The notes beneath the pieces were generated by a model. That model had not been told where the DNA came from, made no database searches, and saw only the letters and a list, made by a program, of their open reading frames with translations. Shown here one piece after another: positions 36,087-45,026 of a DNA stretch of 60,036 bases (position 1 is its first letter; the number at the start of each line of letters is the position of its first letter). Both the position numbers and the translations under genes were made by a program. This DNA comes from Streptomyces sp. NP-1717 (GTDB lineage: Bacteria; Actinomycetota; Actinomycetes; Streptomycetales; Streptomycetaceae), in NCBI RefSeq assembly GCF_022695985.1, contig NZ_JAAPBF010000024.1, positions 1 through 60,036 on the forward strand, read 5' to 3'.

Positions 36087-37265
36087 ATGACGACCCGGAC
36101 AGACACCCTGACAGAGAGCCGGGAGACCGCCCCCGCGACCCGGCAGTCGCTGCCGGCCGAGGAGCGGTACGCCACCGAACTCGCCTTTCTCGCCGCGTAC
36201 GACGACGGCCCGCGCCCACCCGGCTGGGCGCTCACCCCACGCGCGGTGGTCACCTTCATCTGCGGCAGCGGCGGCGAGGCCCTGCGGCTGTCCGGGACCC
36301 ACGCCGGGCTGCCCGCGCGGCTGACCGTCCCCGCCAAGTTCATCGGCGAACGCGCCCTGGTGGAACGGTGCGTGGTCACCCTCGTCGGCGAACGCGGCCT
36401 GCTGCTCGTCGGCGAGCCGGGCACCGCGAAGTCGATGCTCTCCGAGCTGCTCGCCGCCGCCGTCAGCGGCACCAGCGCCCTCACCGTGCAAGGCACCGCC
36501 GGCACCACCGAGGACGCCTTCCGCTACGGCTGGAACTACGCGCTGCTGCTCGCCCAGGGCCCCACACCGCAGGCACTGGTCGCCTCCCCCGTGCTCACGG
36601 CCATGCGGACCGGCCGGGTCGCCCGGATCGAGGAGATCACCCGCTGTCTGCCGGAGGTGCAGGACGCGCTCGTGTCGATCCTGTCCGACCGGCGGCTCAG
36701 TGTGCCCGAACTCGCGGGCACGGACGACGCACAGACCTCGGCAGTCCCCGGGTTCAGCGTGATCGCGACGGCCAACCTCCGCGACCGGGGCGTCTCGGAG
36801 ATGTCGGCCGCGCTCAAGCGGCGCTTCAACTTCGAGACAATCCACCCCATCGCCGACGCGGACGCGGAGACCGCGCTCGTACGGGGCCAGGCCACGGCCG
36901 CCGTGGAGCGCGCGGGCACGGCGTACGCGGTGGACGACGCCGTGCTGGACGTGCTCGTCACCGTCTTCCGCGATCTGCGCAACGGCCGCTCCGCCGAGGG
37001 CTGGGACGTGGAGCGGCCCGGCACGGTGATGTCGACCGCCGAGGCCGTGCAGGTCGCCGCCTCGCTCGGGGTGGCGGCGGCGTATCTGCCCGGCGGGGAC
37101 CTGCTCGACCTGGTGCCCGGCCATCTGCTCGGTGTGGTCCTCAAGGACGACCAGGCCGACCACGGGCGACTGCTGGGTTACTGGGACGGTCCGGTACGCC
37201 GCCGCGCCGAGGACGGCGCGGAAATGTGGCGCCGGCTCTGGGACCTCCGGGAGAACCTGCGTTGA
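36087..37265 (+). CDS. MoxR-family AAA+ ATPase (YehL-like)
   Basis: A 392-residue AAA+ ATPase of the MoxR branch, which usually works as a hexameric chaperone on vWA-domain partners. Walker A is GEPGTAKS at residues 109-116. Walker B is VARIEEI at 178-184 with Glu182-Glu183, where most AAA+ proteins have Asp-Glu. The pre-sensor loop RCLPEVQDALVSILSDRRL, sensor 1 VIATANLRDRGV and the arginine-finger segment ALKRRFNFE follow. ATG at 36087 is preceded by AAGGA. The stop overlaps the TTG of the DUF5682-vWA fusion. A 186-base gap separates it from the 1705-residue gene, so a second promoter or processing point is likely. Confidence 0.92.
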   Translation: MTTRTDTLTESRETAPATRQSLPAEERYATELAFLAAYDDGPRPPGWALTPRAVVTFICGSGGEALRLSGTHAGLPARLTVPAKFIGERALVERCVVTLVGERGLLLVGEPGTAKSMLSELLAAAVSGTSALTVQGTAGTTEDAFRYGWNYALLLAQGPTPQALVASPVLTAMRTGRVARIEEITRCLPEVQDALVSILSDRRLSVPELAGTDDAQTSAVPGFSVIATANLRDRGVSEMSAALKRRFNFETIHPIADADAETALVRGQATAAVERAGTAYAVDDAVLDVLVTVFRDLRNGRSAEGWDVERPGTVMSTAEAVQVAASLGVAAAYLPGGDLLDLVPGHLLGVVLKDDQADHGRLLGYWDGPVRRRAEDGAEMWRRLWDLRENLR

Positions 37266-40200
37266 GCGGCGCGACGGCGGTGGACACCACCGCACACGAC
37301 CGTGCCGCCGACGAGCCCGGCCAGGGGCCCGGCGACGACCCCCGCGACGCGGTGGACGCGCTCGCGGCCTCCGTGGCGCCGTACCTGCTCGGAATACGAC
37401 ACCACAGCCCGGCGCTGGCCGCCGCGCTCCCCGCGTTGCTGGACGCCTCGGGCGCCGACGTGGTCTGCGTCGAGTTGCCGGCCGACTTCCAGCCGTGGCT
37501 GACCCATCTCGCCGACCGGGGCACCGTGGCGCCGGTGGCGCTCGCCGGAGCCGATCCGGACGGGCGGCTCGGCTTCTACCCGTTCGCCGACTTCTCACCG
37601 GAGCTCGCGGCCGTCCGCTGGGCCAGGGACCGCGGCGTCGAAGTGCGCTGCTGCGACCTGCCGTTGTCGGACCCGGGCTGGACGGCGACGGGACCGTCCG
37701 CCGACCCCGACCACGACGCCGGTCCGGACGCCGGTCCGGGCCGCGGGCTGCCCGGACCGGCCTTCGCCGCCGCGCTCGGCTCCTCCGGCACCGGCCGCGA
37801 GGGCGACGACCTGTGGGACCGCACGGTCGAGGTCCGCGCTCCCGGCTGCGAGCCGGAGGCCGTACGGCGCGCCGCGCTCGGCGTGGGCTGGGCGCTGCGC
37901 CGCGACGCGTCGGTGCGGGGCGGGGTGGCCCCCTCCGACCTCGCCCGTGAGGAGCACATGCGCCGTGTGATCGCCGAGGCGGCGGGCGGTGAGCGCCGGG
38001 TGGCGGCGGTCGTCGGCGCGTTCCACGCACCGGCGCTCACGGCGCCGCGCGGAGAGCCGGGGGCCGGGACCGGGGTCAGCGGATCCGGTGGTGCCGACGC
38101 GGCCCCCGCGCCCGGTCCGCTCGCCGCTGCCGGGCGTGGCGCCACGCCCGGCCCCTCGTCCAAGGCCGGTGACGCCGGTACCGCGCCCGTCACCTCTCTC
38201 GTGCCGTACACCTTCGCCCTGCTCGACTCCCGCTCCGGCTACCCCGCCGGGATCCGGGACCCGCGCTGGCAGCAGGCCGTCTTCGCGGCCGGTGGGGTGC
38301 CCGAGCGGGTACGTGACGCCGCGGCGGCCGCCATCACCGGACTGTGCCGGACGATGCGGTCCGCCGGGCACACCGCCGGCACCGGCGAGGCGGTCGAGAC
38401 ACTGCGGCTCGCCGACGACCTCGCACGGCTGAGGTCGCTGCCCGCCCCGGGCCGCGGTGAACTGCTCGAAGCGGTCACGACCGTTCTCGGCCAGGGCGAA
38501 CCCCTGGGCCGGGGACGGGCCCTGGCGCGGGCTCTCGAAACGGTCCTGGTGGGCACGGACCGGGGACGCGTCGCACCCGGCACACCGCGGTCCGGGCTCG
38601 GCCCGGCCGTCGAGGCCGAACTCACGGCGCTGCGGCTCCCCGGCCCGGAGAGCCCCGAGCCCCGGGAGGTACGTCTCGACCCGCTCAGGTCGGAGCTGGA
38701 CGGGCGCCGCGAGGTTCTGCTGAACCGTCTGGAGGTCTGCGACGTCGGCTACTGCACCCCCGGCGAGGTGGCCCGTACCGGCGATTCCGCCGGTCTGAGC
38801 ACCCGGTGGCAGGCCGCGTGGACCCCGGTCGTCCCCGCCCGGCTCGATCTGGTGGGCGTCCGCGGTGTCACCGCGGCCGTCGCGGCGGCCGGAAAGCTGC
38901 GCGAGACCGCGCACGCGCGGTACGCGGAGGGCGGGCCCACCGCCGGGTCGATACTCACCGGGCTGCGTGACGCGGCGCGGTGCGATCTGCCGGAGCTGGT
39001 CGCCGACCGGCTCGCCGAGGCCGCCGACGTGCTGCCGTCGTCGGCCGCCCTGCCCGAACTCCTCGACGCCCTGGACCTGTTGCAGTCCCTGCGGCAGGGA
39101 CATCTGCCGGGCACCACCGCCGACACCCGGCGTGCGGCTGCCGAACTGGCCGTGGTCCTGCTGGAGGCGGCCGTACGCGGACTCCCCGGTCTCGCGGGCA
39201 GTGACGACCCCCAGGACGCCGTCGCGCTGGTCGCTCTCGCCACCCGGGCCGGCGAGCACCGACTGGGTCTGCGGATGGACGACACGCTGACCACCCTCGC
39301 GACGACCGGCTCACCGGTCATCCAGGGCGCCGCGGCGGCGACACGGGTCCTGCTCGACCTCGACGCACCGACGGCCATGGGCGACCGGGTCGCGAGCTGG
39401 ATCGACAGGGCCACCGGACCGGACGAACGGCGCCGCCTCTCCGGGCTGCTCACCGGCCTGCTGACGGCCGCCGGACCGCTGCTCCAGTCCGCCGAGGCCG
39501 CTCTCACTCCGCTTCTGGACCGGATCGACGCCCTTCCCGACCAGGGATTCCTCGACCGGCTCCCGGCGCTGCGCGGTGGGTTCGACATCCTCACACCCGC
39601 CGACCGGGGGCGGCTGCTGCGTACGGTCACCGAACGGCTCGGCGACCGCCCCGACCTGACGCTGAGCGCGCCGCCGGAACTGGTCGCGCTCTGGACGGCG
39701 GCGGACGCCGCCGGACTCGCGGCGCTGACCGCGCTGAAACTGCCCGCCATGGGGCTGCCCGAGCACGTGGCGTCCGAGCTGCCATCGGACGTGTCCGGGC
39801 CGGGGTCCGGGCCCGTGGGCGTACCGAACGGCACACACGGTTCGCGGACCGCGGCGGGCGGCCCGCCCACCGGCCCCGTGGACTCCCGGCGTCTCGCGCC
39901 CGCCGACCGCTGGCGGCTGCTCCTCGGCCGGGAGAGCGAACAACTCCCCGACGAGGCCCGCCGCTACGCGTACGCGCTGGACGAGCTGTACGGCACCGGG
40001 CGCGGCGAAGGCTCCGCCGACCTCGCGTCGGGACCGCCCGGCGCGACCGGCGACGGCGGCGGACGGGAGAGGTCATTCCCCACCGCCCGCGAATGGGCGG
40101 AGGAACTCGACGCCCTGTTCGCGGCGGACGTGCGCGAGGAGGTTCTCGGCAGGGCGGCGCACGCCGGCCGTACGGAGGTCATCGCCGAACTGGACCCCGC

Positions 40201-41020
40201 GCACGTCAGACCGTCGATCGAACTGCTCAGCTCGGTCCTCTCGCTGGCCGGGGGCATGCCCGAACAGCAACTCGCCAGGCTGCGACCACTCGTGCGGCGA
40301 CTCGTCGACGAACTGGCGCGGGAGCTGGCCACCCGGCTGCGCCCGACCCTCACCGGGCTCGCGCACCCCCGCCCGACCCGCCGTTCCGGCGGAAAGCTCG
40401 ATCTGCCGCGCACTTTGCGGGCCAACCTGGCCCACACGCGCCGCCTGGACGACGGACGGACCGTCGTCCTCCCGGAACATCCGGTGTTCAGCACCCGCAC
40501 GAGCCGTGAGTCGGACTGGCGGCTGATCCTCGTGGTCGACGTGTCCGGATCGATGGAGGCGTCGGTCATCTGGTCGGCGCTGACCGCCGCCGTCCTGGGC
40601 GGCGTACCCACCCTCTCGACCCACTTCCTCACCTTCTCCACCGAGGTGATCGACCTGACGGACCGGGTCGCCGATCCGCTGTCGCTGCTGCTCGAAGTAC
40701 GTGTCGGCGGCGGTACGCACATCGCCGCCGGACTCGCCCACGCCCGGTCCCTGGTGACCGTGCCGACCCGCACCCTCGTCGTGGTCGTCAGCGACTTCGA
40801 GGAGGGCTACGGCCTGGGCGGACTGCTCGGTGAGGTGCGAGCGCTCGCCGCGTCCGGCGTCCATCTCATGGGCTGCGCGGCCCTGGACGACGCCGGCGCA
40901 CCGCGCTACTCGGTGCCGGTCGCGCAGCAGCTCGTGGCGGCCGGAATGCCGGTCGCCGCCCTCAGCCCTCTCGCCCTCGCCCGCTGGGTGGGCGACCGAC
41001 TCCGCGGGGAGAACCGATGA
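37262..41020 (+). CDS. DUF5682-vWA fusion protein (YehM + YehP equivalents)
   Basis: A 1252-residue fusion. Residues ~40-350 match DUF5682: GIRHHS at 44-49, VVCVELPADF starting at 67, a FYPFADFSPE strand, and VVGAFHAPAL with His255. A long helical middle of low-complexity linkers follows. The C-terminal vWA domain (about 1085-1250) has an intact MIDAS: Asp1093, Ser1095, Ser1097, Thr1152 and Asp1178 (DVSGSM, GGGTH, SDFEE). It should bind Mg and serve as the MoxR partner. In E. coli the two parts are separate genes (yehM, yehP). Start is TTG 37262 after GGGAG, overlapping the ATPase gene; GTG 37280 is an alternative. Confidence 0.88.
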   Translation: MSGATAVDTTAHDRAADEPGQGPGDDPRDAVDALAASVAPYLLGIRHHSPALAAALPALLDASGADVVCVELPADFQPWLTHLADRGTVAPVALAGADPDGRLGFYPFADFSPELAAVRWARDRGVEVRCCDLPLSDPGWTATGPSADPDHDAGPDAGPGRGLPGPAFAAALGSSGTGREGDDLWDRTVEVRAPGCEPEAVRRAALGVGWALRRDASVRGGVAPSDLAREEHMRRVIAEAAGGERRVAAVVGAFHAPALTAPRGEPGAGTGVSGSGGADAAPAPGPLAAAGRGATPGPSSKAGDAGTAPVTSLVPYTFALLDSRSGYPAGIRDPRWQQAVFAAGGVPERVRDAAAAAITGLCRTMRSAGHTAGTGEAVETLRLADDLARLRSLPAPGRGELLEAVTTVLGQGEPLGRGRALARALETVLVGTDRGRVAPGTPRSGLGPAVEAELTALRLPGPESPEPREVRLDPLRSELDGRREVLLNRLEVCDVGYCTPGEVARTGDSAGLSTRWQAAWTPVVPARLDLVGVRGVTAAVAAAGKLRETAHARYAEGGPTAGSILTGLRDAARCDLPELVADRLAEAADVLPSSAALPELLDALDLLQSLRQGHLPGTTADTRRAAAELAVVLLEAAVRGLPGLAGSDDPQDAVALVALATRAGEHRLGLRMDDTLTTLATTGSPVIQGAAAATRVLLDLDAPTAMGDRVASWIDRATGPDERRRLSGLLTGLLTAAGPLLQSAEAALTPLLDRIDALPDQGFLDRLPALRGGFDILTPADRGRLLRTVTERLGDRPDLTLSAPPELVALWTAADAAGLAALTALKLPAMGLPEHVASELPSDVSGPGSGPVGVPNGTHGSRTAAGGPPTGPVDSRRLAPADRWRLLLGRESEQLPDEARRYAYALDELYGTGRGEGSADLASGPPGATGDGGGRERSFPTAREWAEELDALFAADVREEVLGRAAHAGRTEVIAELDPAHVRPSIELLSSVLSLAGGMPEQQLARLRPLVRRLVDELARELATRLRPTLTGLAHPRPTRRSGGKLDLPRTLRANLAHTRRLDDGRTVVLPEHPVFSTRTSRESDWRLILVVDVSGSMEASVIWSALTAAVLGGVPTLSTHFLTFSTEVIDLTDRVADPLSLLLEVRVGGGTHIAAGLAHARSLVTVPTRTLVVVVSDFEEGYGLGGLLGEVRALAASGVHLMGCAALDDAGAPRYSVPVAQQLVAAGMPVAALSPLALARWVGDRLRGENR

Positions 41021-42945
41021 CGCCGTCCGTCCAGGCCGTCCCGCTGCCACCGGTCGCCGCGGAGGTGGTCGCCGGCGCGGTGGAGGGGCTGACCTCCCGG
41101 CTGAGCAAGAAGCTCGACGCGGCGATCGAGAAGTACGGCGCCGTGGCCCCGACCCCCGTCGCCCCCGACGACGGGGGCGAAGCGGGCATCGGTGTGAGGT
41201 GCGGCGAGGACGCGGTGGTCGTCCTCTCCCCCGGCCCGTCCGGTACGGTCACGGACCCCGCCCAGGCACGCTGCACCTGCCTGCTCGCGCCGCGCTGTCT
41301 GCACCTGGCGGCGGTCCTCGGGGCATGCCCGGTGGCCGGCCCGGAGAGCGCACCCGAATCGGCCGCCGAAGCCACCGACTCCACCGAAGCCGCCGGAGAG
41401 AACGCTGCTCCGGCGCCGCCCACCACCGAATCCGCGACACCCGCATCCGTCACGCCCGCCGCATCCGCCGCGCCCGCCAGGCCCCCGGCTCCTCTCAGCC
41501 CTGTCCGGATCGCGGCCGCGTCAGGTCTGTGGTCCGCCGCCACGGCCGTGCTCGCGGCCGGCGTGCCCGCAGCCGGTGCGATACCGCAGGCGGAGCTGTT
41601 GCGCGCCGCCCACACCGCCCGGCTGGCCGGACTGCACCGCGCCGAGGCCGCCGCCCTGCGCGTGGTGCGCGGCCTGCGCGAGGCACGGGTGGGCCACGCC
41701 GGTCACCGGCTGGCCGACCTGGTCGCGGCGCTGCGTGAACTGCTGCTCACCACCGGTCTGCTGGCGGCGGGCGACGGCGCCCCCGAACTGATCGGCACCG
41801 CCCGGCGCGGTTACCGGCCGGGGGGCGCGTTGCGCGTCCACGGCGTCTGCCGGGAGCCCGTGATCAGCGCCACCGGTTACGGAGGTGTGGTCACCCATCT
41901 CGTCAGCGACGACAACCGCTGGTTCTCCGTGGCCGATGTCAGGCCCGGCGGCTCGGCACGGGCGCGAGGCGCGGCGACGGCCCCGGTCACCGTCGGCGCC
42001 ACGGTCCTCGACCACGCCCAGCTCTCGCGCGGTGGTCTGCTGATCAACGGCGCGACGGTCTCCCCGGACGGCCGGCTCGGTTCCGGCAAGGGCGTCCGGT
42101 CCAGTCCGGTCGCCGGTCTGCCCTGGTCGTCCGCACCGATCGCCGCCCTGTTCGCCCGCCGGCCGGCCGAGGCGGTGGCCGACCTGCTCTCGACGGGGGC
42201 CGGCGCGGCGGAGGAGGGGACCGCGCGGACCGGCGAGCCGATCGGCTGCGACCTGGTGATCACGGGCGCCGTGGGCGACCAGCTCCTCGCCCGTGAACTC
42301 CCGCACCCGGACGCCGAGTTGCCGACCGGGCCACTGATCCGGCTGATGGCGGCCCACCCGCATCCGGACCTCGCCCACACGGCCAATCTGCGGCGACTGG
42401 CCACCCGCCCCGGCCTCCGGGTCCGGGTGGTGGGCCGGATCGACCCCGATCGCGCCGCCACCCTGCGGCCCTTGGCCGTCGGACCGGTGCCGGGTGTCGA
42501 GGCGAGCCTGCGGCTGCCGCCGGAGTGGCTGGACCGTGCCGACCTCGGCTACGACCGTCTCCAGGGGGCGCATCTCCCGCCGCCGGACGTCTGTCCCCCG
42601 ACCGCGCCCGAGCACACCGGGCCCGACCTGCTGACCGACTCCCCCGTCTGGCGCGTGCGCCGTCTGACGGAGCTGGCTGTCGCCGGCGGGCGCCGGGCGG
42701 TCGCCGAGTCCGCGCGCAACGGCGGGTCGCGCGGCGACGCCGCCGCGCTGCGGGCCACCGGGTTCCACACCGCCGCCGAGCTGACCGGCGCTCTCAGCTT
42801 CGAGGCGGACCGCCGCACCCGTGACACCTTCGGCCGGATCCGCGACGACGGGACGGACCGCTACGCGTCGGCCTGGCTCGCCGCGGCGTTCCATCTCACC
42901 AGTACGGAAAGGGCGTTGGTCCGGGCGAGCTGGGCCGCGGAGTAG
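41017..42945 (+). CDS. SWIM zinc-finger protein (YehQ-like)
   Basis: A 642-residue protein with a SWIM zinc finger at residues 86-96: Cys86-x-Cys88-x5-Cys94-x-His96 (RCTCLLAPRCLH), a motif expected to bind DNA or protein. An Ala/Pro/Thr/Glu-rich linker spans about 110-160. The rest is helical and beta-rich with no catalytic motif I can recognise. ATG at 41017 overlaps the vWA fusion stop (ATGA). It is the last gene of the cluster and is followed at once by a terminator, so the ATPase, fusion and SWIM genes form one transcription unit. The order MoxR, DUF5682, vWA, SWIM equals that of E. coli yehL-M-P-Q. Confidence 0.88.
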   Translation: MTPSVQAVPLPPVAAEVVAGAVEGLTSRLSKKLDAAIEKYGAVAPTPVAPDDGGEAGIGVRCGEDAVVVLSPGPSGTVTDPAQARCTCLLAPRCLHLAAVLGACPVAGPESAPESAAEATDSTEAAGENAAPAPPTTESATPASVTPAASAAPARPPAPLSPVRIAAASGLWSAATAVLAAGVPAAGAIPQAELLRAAHTARLAGLHRAEAAALRVVRGLREARVGHAGHRLADLVAALRELLLTTGLLAAGDGAPELIGTARRGYRPGGALRVHGVCREPVISATGYGGVVTHLVSDDNRWFSVADVRPGGSARARGAATAPVTVGATVLDHAQLSRGGLLINGATVSPDGRLGSGKGVRSSPVAGLPWSSAPIAALFARRPAEAVADLLSTGAGAAEEGTARTGEPIGCDLVITGAVGDQLLARELPHPDAELPTGPLIRLMAAHPHPDLAHTANLRRLATRPGLRVRVVGRIDPDRAATLRPLAVGPVPGVEASLRLPPEWLDRADLGYDRLQGAHLPPPDVCPPTAPEHTGPDLLTDSPVWRVRRLTELAVAGGRRAVAESARNGGSRGDAAALRATGFHTAAELTGALSFEADRRTRDTFGRIRDDGTDRYASAWLAAAFHLTSTERALVRASWAAE

Positions 42946-42948
42946 GAC

Positions 42949-42982
42949 CGCCGGGCGGGCCCCCGAGGGGGTCCGCCCGGCG
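42949..42982. terminator. 15-bp stem-loop ending the MoxR-vWA-SWIM unit
   Basis: The arms 42949-42963 and 42968-42982 pair over 15 bp with one G-U wobble and a 4-base loop, starting three bases after the SWIM gene stop. The convergent PH-domain gene ends 34 bases further on, so it can serve both. Confidence 0.85.
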
Positions 42983-43016
42983 ATCGAGCGCACTCCCCCG
43001 GCGGCCGCGCCTTGCG

Positions 43017-44528
43017 TTACTTCTCCAGGAAGGGCTCCAGCAGCCCCGGCACCGCCTGTGCCGCGAACGCCAGCCCCTCGCCCTCCGCCGCGTCGTGCAC
43101 GTCGTACGCCCCTTCTCCGGCGGCCGTCGTCGCCGTGAGCGTCAACAGCCCGGCGCGGCGCTGGAAGTACGACTGCTTGACCGTCCACCCGATGACACCG
43201 CCCCGCTGAAGCGCGACGGTGGAGCGGCGGACCGTACCCGAGCGGGCGACCAGATAATCACCGCTGAGGCCGTGACCGAGGTTGCGGTACGCGTCGAGCG
43301 CGAGCAGCACCGCGACCGGCAGCAGCACCGCGGCGCAGACGGCGGCGACGCTGAACAGCACATCGCTGACGACCGGGCCGAGAACCAGCAGGACCAGCAC
43401 GGGCGTCAGCGCGGAGCCCACGGCCCGGCGCAGCCGTCTGCCGCGCGCGGCGAGCGGGTGCGGGGTCAGTCCGGGGGTACCGGTCGGGGACGACGTCTCG
43501 CGCAGGACCTGCGCGGCCACCTCGTCCGCGGCGGCCCTCGGCGCCGCCGGCAGCAGTGTCCTGAGGTCGGTGTGCTTGTCGTCGTCGTCCTGGGCGAGCC
43601 CCGTGGCGACGGCGTCGACCCGTGCGGCGCCGACCAGCCGCACGCCCAGCGGCTCGACCAGCTCAACTCCCCGCAGGCGGCGCTCCTCTATGGAGACGGA
43701 CCGAGCGGTGAACAGGCCGCGGCGCACGCGCAGGGTGCCGCCGGGTTCGCGCTCCAGCCGGTAGTTCCACCACATCTCGACCCAGAGGCCGAGGGAGCCG
43801 ACTATGCCCGCGAGGAGCGCCGCGACCACGAGAACCACGACCATCGTGAGGACGGAGGTGTCCCGGAACCGGTCGCCGATCCAGTCGAGCACCTCGTGCT
43901 GGACCCCGAACCACTCGCTGACCTGCATCACACCGCCCGCGGCCGCCCCGCCCAGCACGGGCGCGACGAAGGAGAGGGGCGCGTACCGGATCCAGCGGGG
44001 GTCGAGAACGGCCAGCATGCCGTCCCGGTGCGTTCCCTTGCCGGAGGGCGTGCGGTCCAGCAGTTCCGTACGGAGCCGCTCGCCCTCCGCGCGGGTGACG
44101 GGGTCGAGTTCCAGGGTGGATTCGCCGCCGGTGTGCTCCCCCGTACCGATCCGGACCTTCACCAGGCCGAGGATCCGCAGCAGGGGATTGGCCGTCAGGT
44201 CGACGCTCCTGATCCGTTCACGGCCCAGTGAGCGGCGTTTGACCAGGAACAGTCCGGTGTGGAGTTCGGCCCGGTCGGGGCCGATCCGGTAGCGGGTACG
44301 GCGCCAGCGGACGTAGTCGCCGCCCGTGCCGCAGACGATCAGCAGCAGGGCCGCGGGCAGCACCCAGGCGAGCGCGCGGCCCGCGCCCATACCGCCGGAC
44401 AGACCGACGGCGGTGGGCACTCCCGCGCCCGTCGCGACGCCGGTCATGACGGCGGCGGTGACCAGCAGGGTGCGCCGGTCGAGCTTGCGCCACTCCTCGC
44501 CGGGCGCGGGGACGGCGGCCGTGCTCAC
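43017..44528 (-). CDS. PH domain-containing membrane protein (YdbT-like)
   Basis: A 503-residue membrane protein with bacterial PH (bPH_2) domains between membrane helices. The helices are near residues 20-45, 55-70, 190-215, 230-255, 370-395 and 400-415. PH-like blocks are recognised by RTRYRIGPDRAELHTGLFLVKRRSLGRERIRSVDL (about 75-110), RLEREPGGTLRVRRGLF (about 255-300) and GDYLVARSGTVRRSTVALQRG (about 435-460). Function is unknown; similar Bacillus proteins (YdbS/YdbT) were linked to resistance to amylocyclicin-like antimicrobials, as I recall. GTG at 44528 overlaps the stop of the small PH gene. It ends the pgi-PH-PH unit. Confidence 0.88.
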   Translation of the reverse strand: MSTAAVPAPGEEWRKLDRRTLLVTAAVMTGVATGAGVPTAVGLSGGMGAGRALAWVLPAALLLIVCGTGGDYVRWRRTRYRIGPDRAELHTGLFLVKRRSLGRERIRSVDLTANPLLRILGLVKVRIGTGEHTGGESTLELDPVTRAEGERLRTELLDRTPSGKGTHRDGMLAVLDPRWIRYAPLSFVAPVLGGAAAGGVMQVSEWFGVQHEVLDWIGDRFRDTSVLTMVVVLVVAALLAGIVGSLGLWVEMWWNYRLEREPGGTLRVRRGLFTARSVSIEERRLRGVELVEPLGVRLVGAARVDAVATGLAQDDDDKHTDLRTLLPAAPRAAADEVAAQVLRETSSPTGTPGLTPHPLAARGRRLRRAVGSALTPVLVLLVLGPVVSDVLFSVAAVCAAVLLPVAVLLALDAYRNLGHGLSGDYLVARSGTVRRSTVALQRGGVIGWTVKQSYFQRRAGLLTLTATTAAGEGAYDVHDAAEGEGLAFAAQAVPGLLEPFLEK

Positions 44529-45022
44529 GTCGCGTCCCCGGGCGTCGTCTGCGTGATGTGGGTCAGCCGCTCGGCCAGCTCGGCGGCCAGCTCATGGCCG
44601 AGCCCTTCGATCCGTACCGCTCCTTTGGAGGAGGCGGTGGTGACGATGACGGTCGAGAGCCTGAACAGCTGCTCCAGCGGCCCCCGTACGGTGTCCACGG
44701 TCTGGATCCGGGACATCGGCGCGATCCGCCACTCCTGCCGGAAGTAGCCGGTGCGGACGTAGACCGCTTCGTCCGTCACCTCCCAGCGGTGCACCCGGAA
44801 CCACCACATCGGCATCAGCACCGCGCAGGCCAGACCGAGTACCGCCAGGACGGCGGCGGGCGCCAGCAGCCAGACGCGGGCCGGGGCTATGAGCGCGCCC
44901 AGCACCGCGAGGACGGCCACCGGCGCCAGGGTGAGCAGCAGCCACTGCGCCCGCCACCAGGTGACCGCCCGCTCGTTCAGCGTGTTGCGGGGCGGCCTGA
45001 GCCGCCGCTCCCCCTCCGTCAT
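44525..45022 (-). CDS. PH domain-containing membrane protein (YdbS-like)
   Basis: A 165-residue protein with two membrane helices (about residues 25-45 and 48-70) and a single bPH_2 domain after them. The WFRVHRWEVTDEAVYVRTGYF and RIQTVDTVRGPLEQLFRL segments match the YdbS subunit that accompanies YdbT. The ATG at 45022 lies four bases after the pgi stop and the stop overlaps the larger PH gene, so the three genes are read together. The linkage to pgi probably reflects simple cotranscription rather than shared function. Confidence 0.88.
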   Translation of the reverse strand: MTEGERRLRPPRNTLNERAVTWWRAQWLLLTLAPVAVLAVLGALIAPARVWLLAPAAVLAVLGLACAVLMPMWWFRVHRWEVTDEAVYVRTGYFRQEWRIAPMSRIQTVDTVRGPLEQLFRLSTVIVTTASSKGAVRIEGLGHELAAELAERLTHITQTTPGDAT

Positions 45023-45026
45023 CGGC

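Noticed and set aside
35561..37261. Upstream extension of the DUF5682-vWA frame through the MoxR gene
   Set aside because: The extension lies in another frame of the MoxR gene, is Arg/Pro-rich noise, and a TTG with a ribosome site at 37262 explains the start.
33018..38030. A 1670-codon open frame on the minus strand across the accessory cluster
   Set aside because: It runs antisense to the giant, MoxR and DUF5682-vWA genes, is extremely Arg/Gly/Pro-rich and has no domain; such shadows are expected in high-GC DNA.
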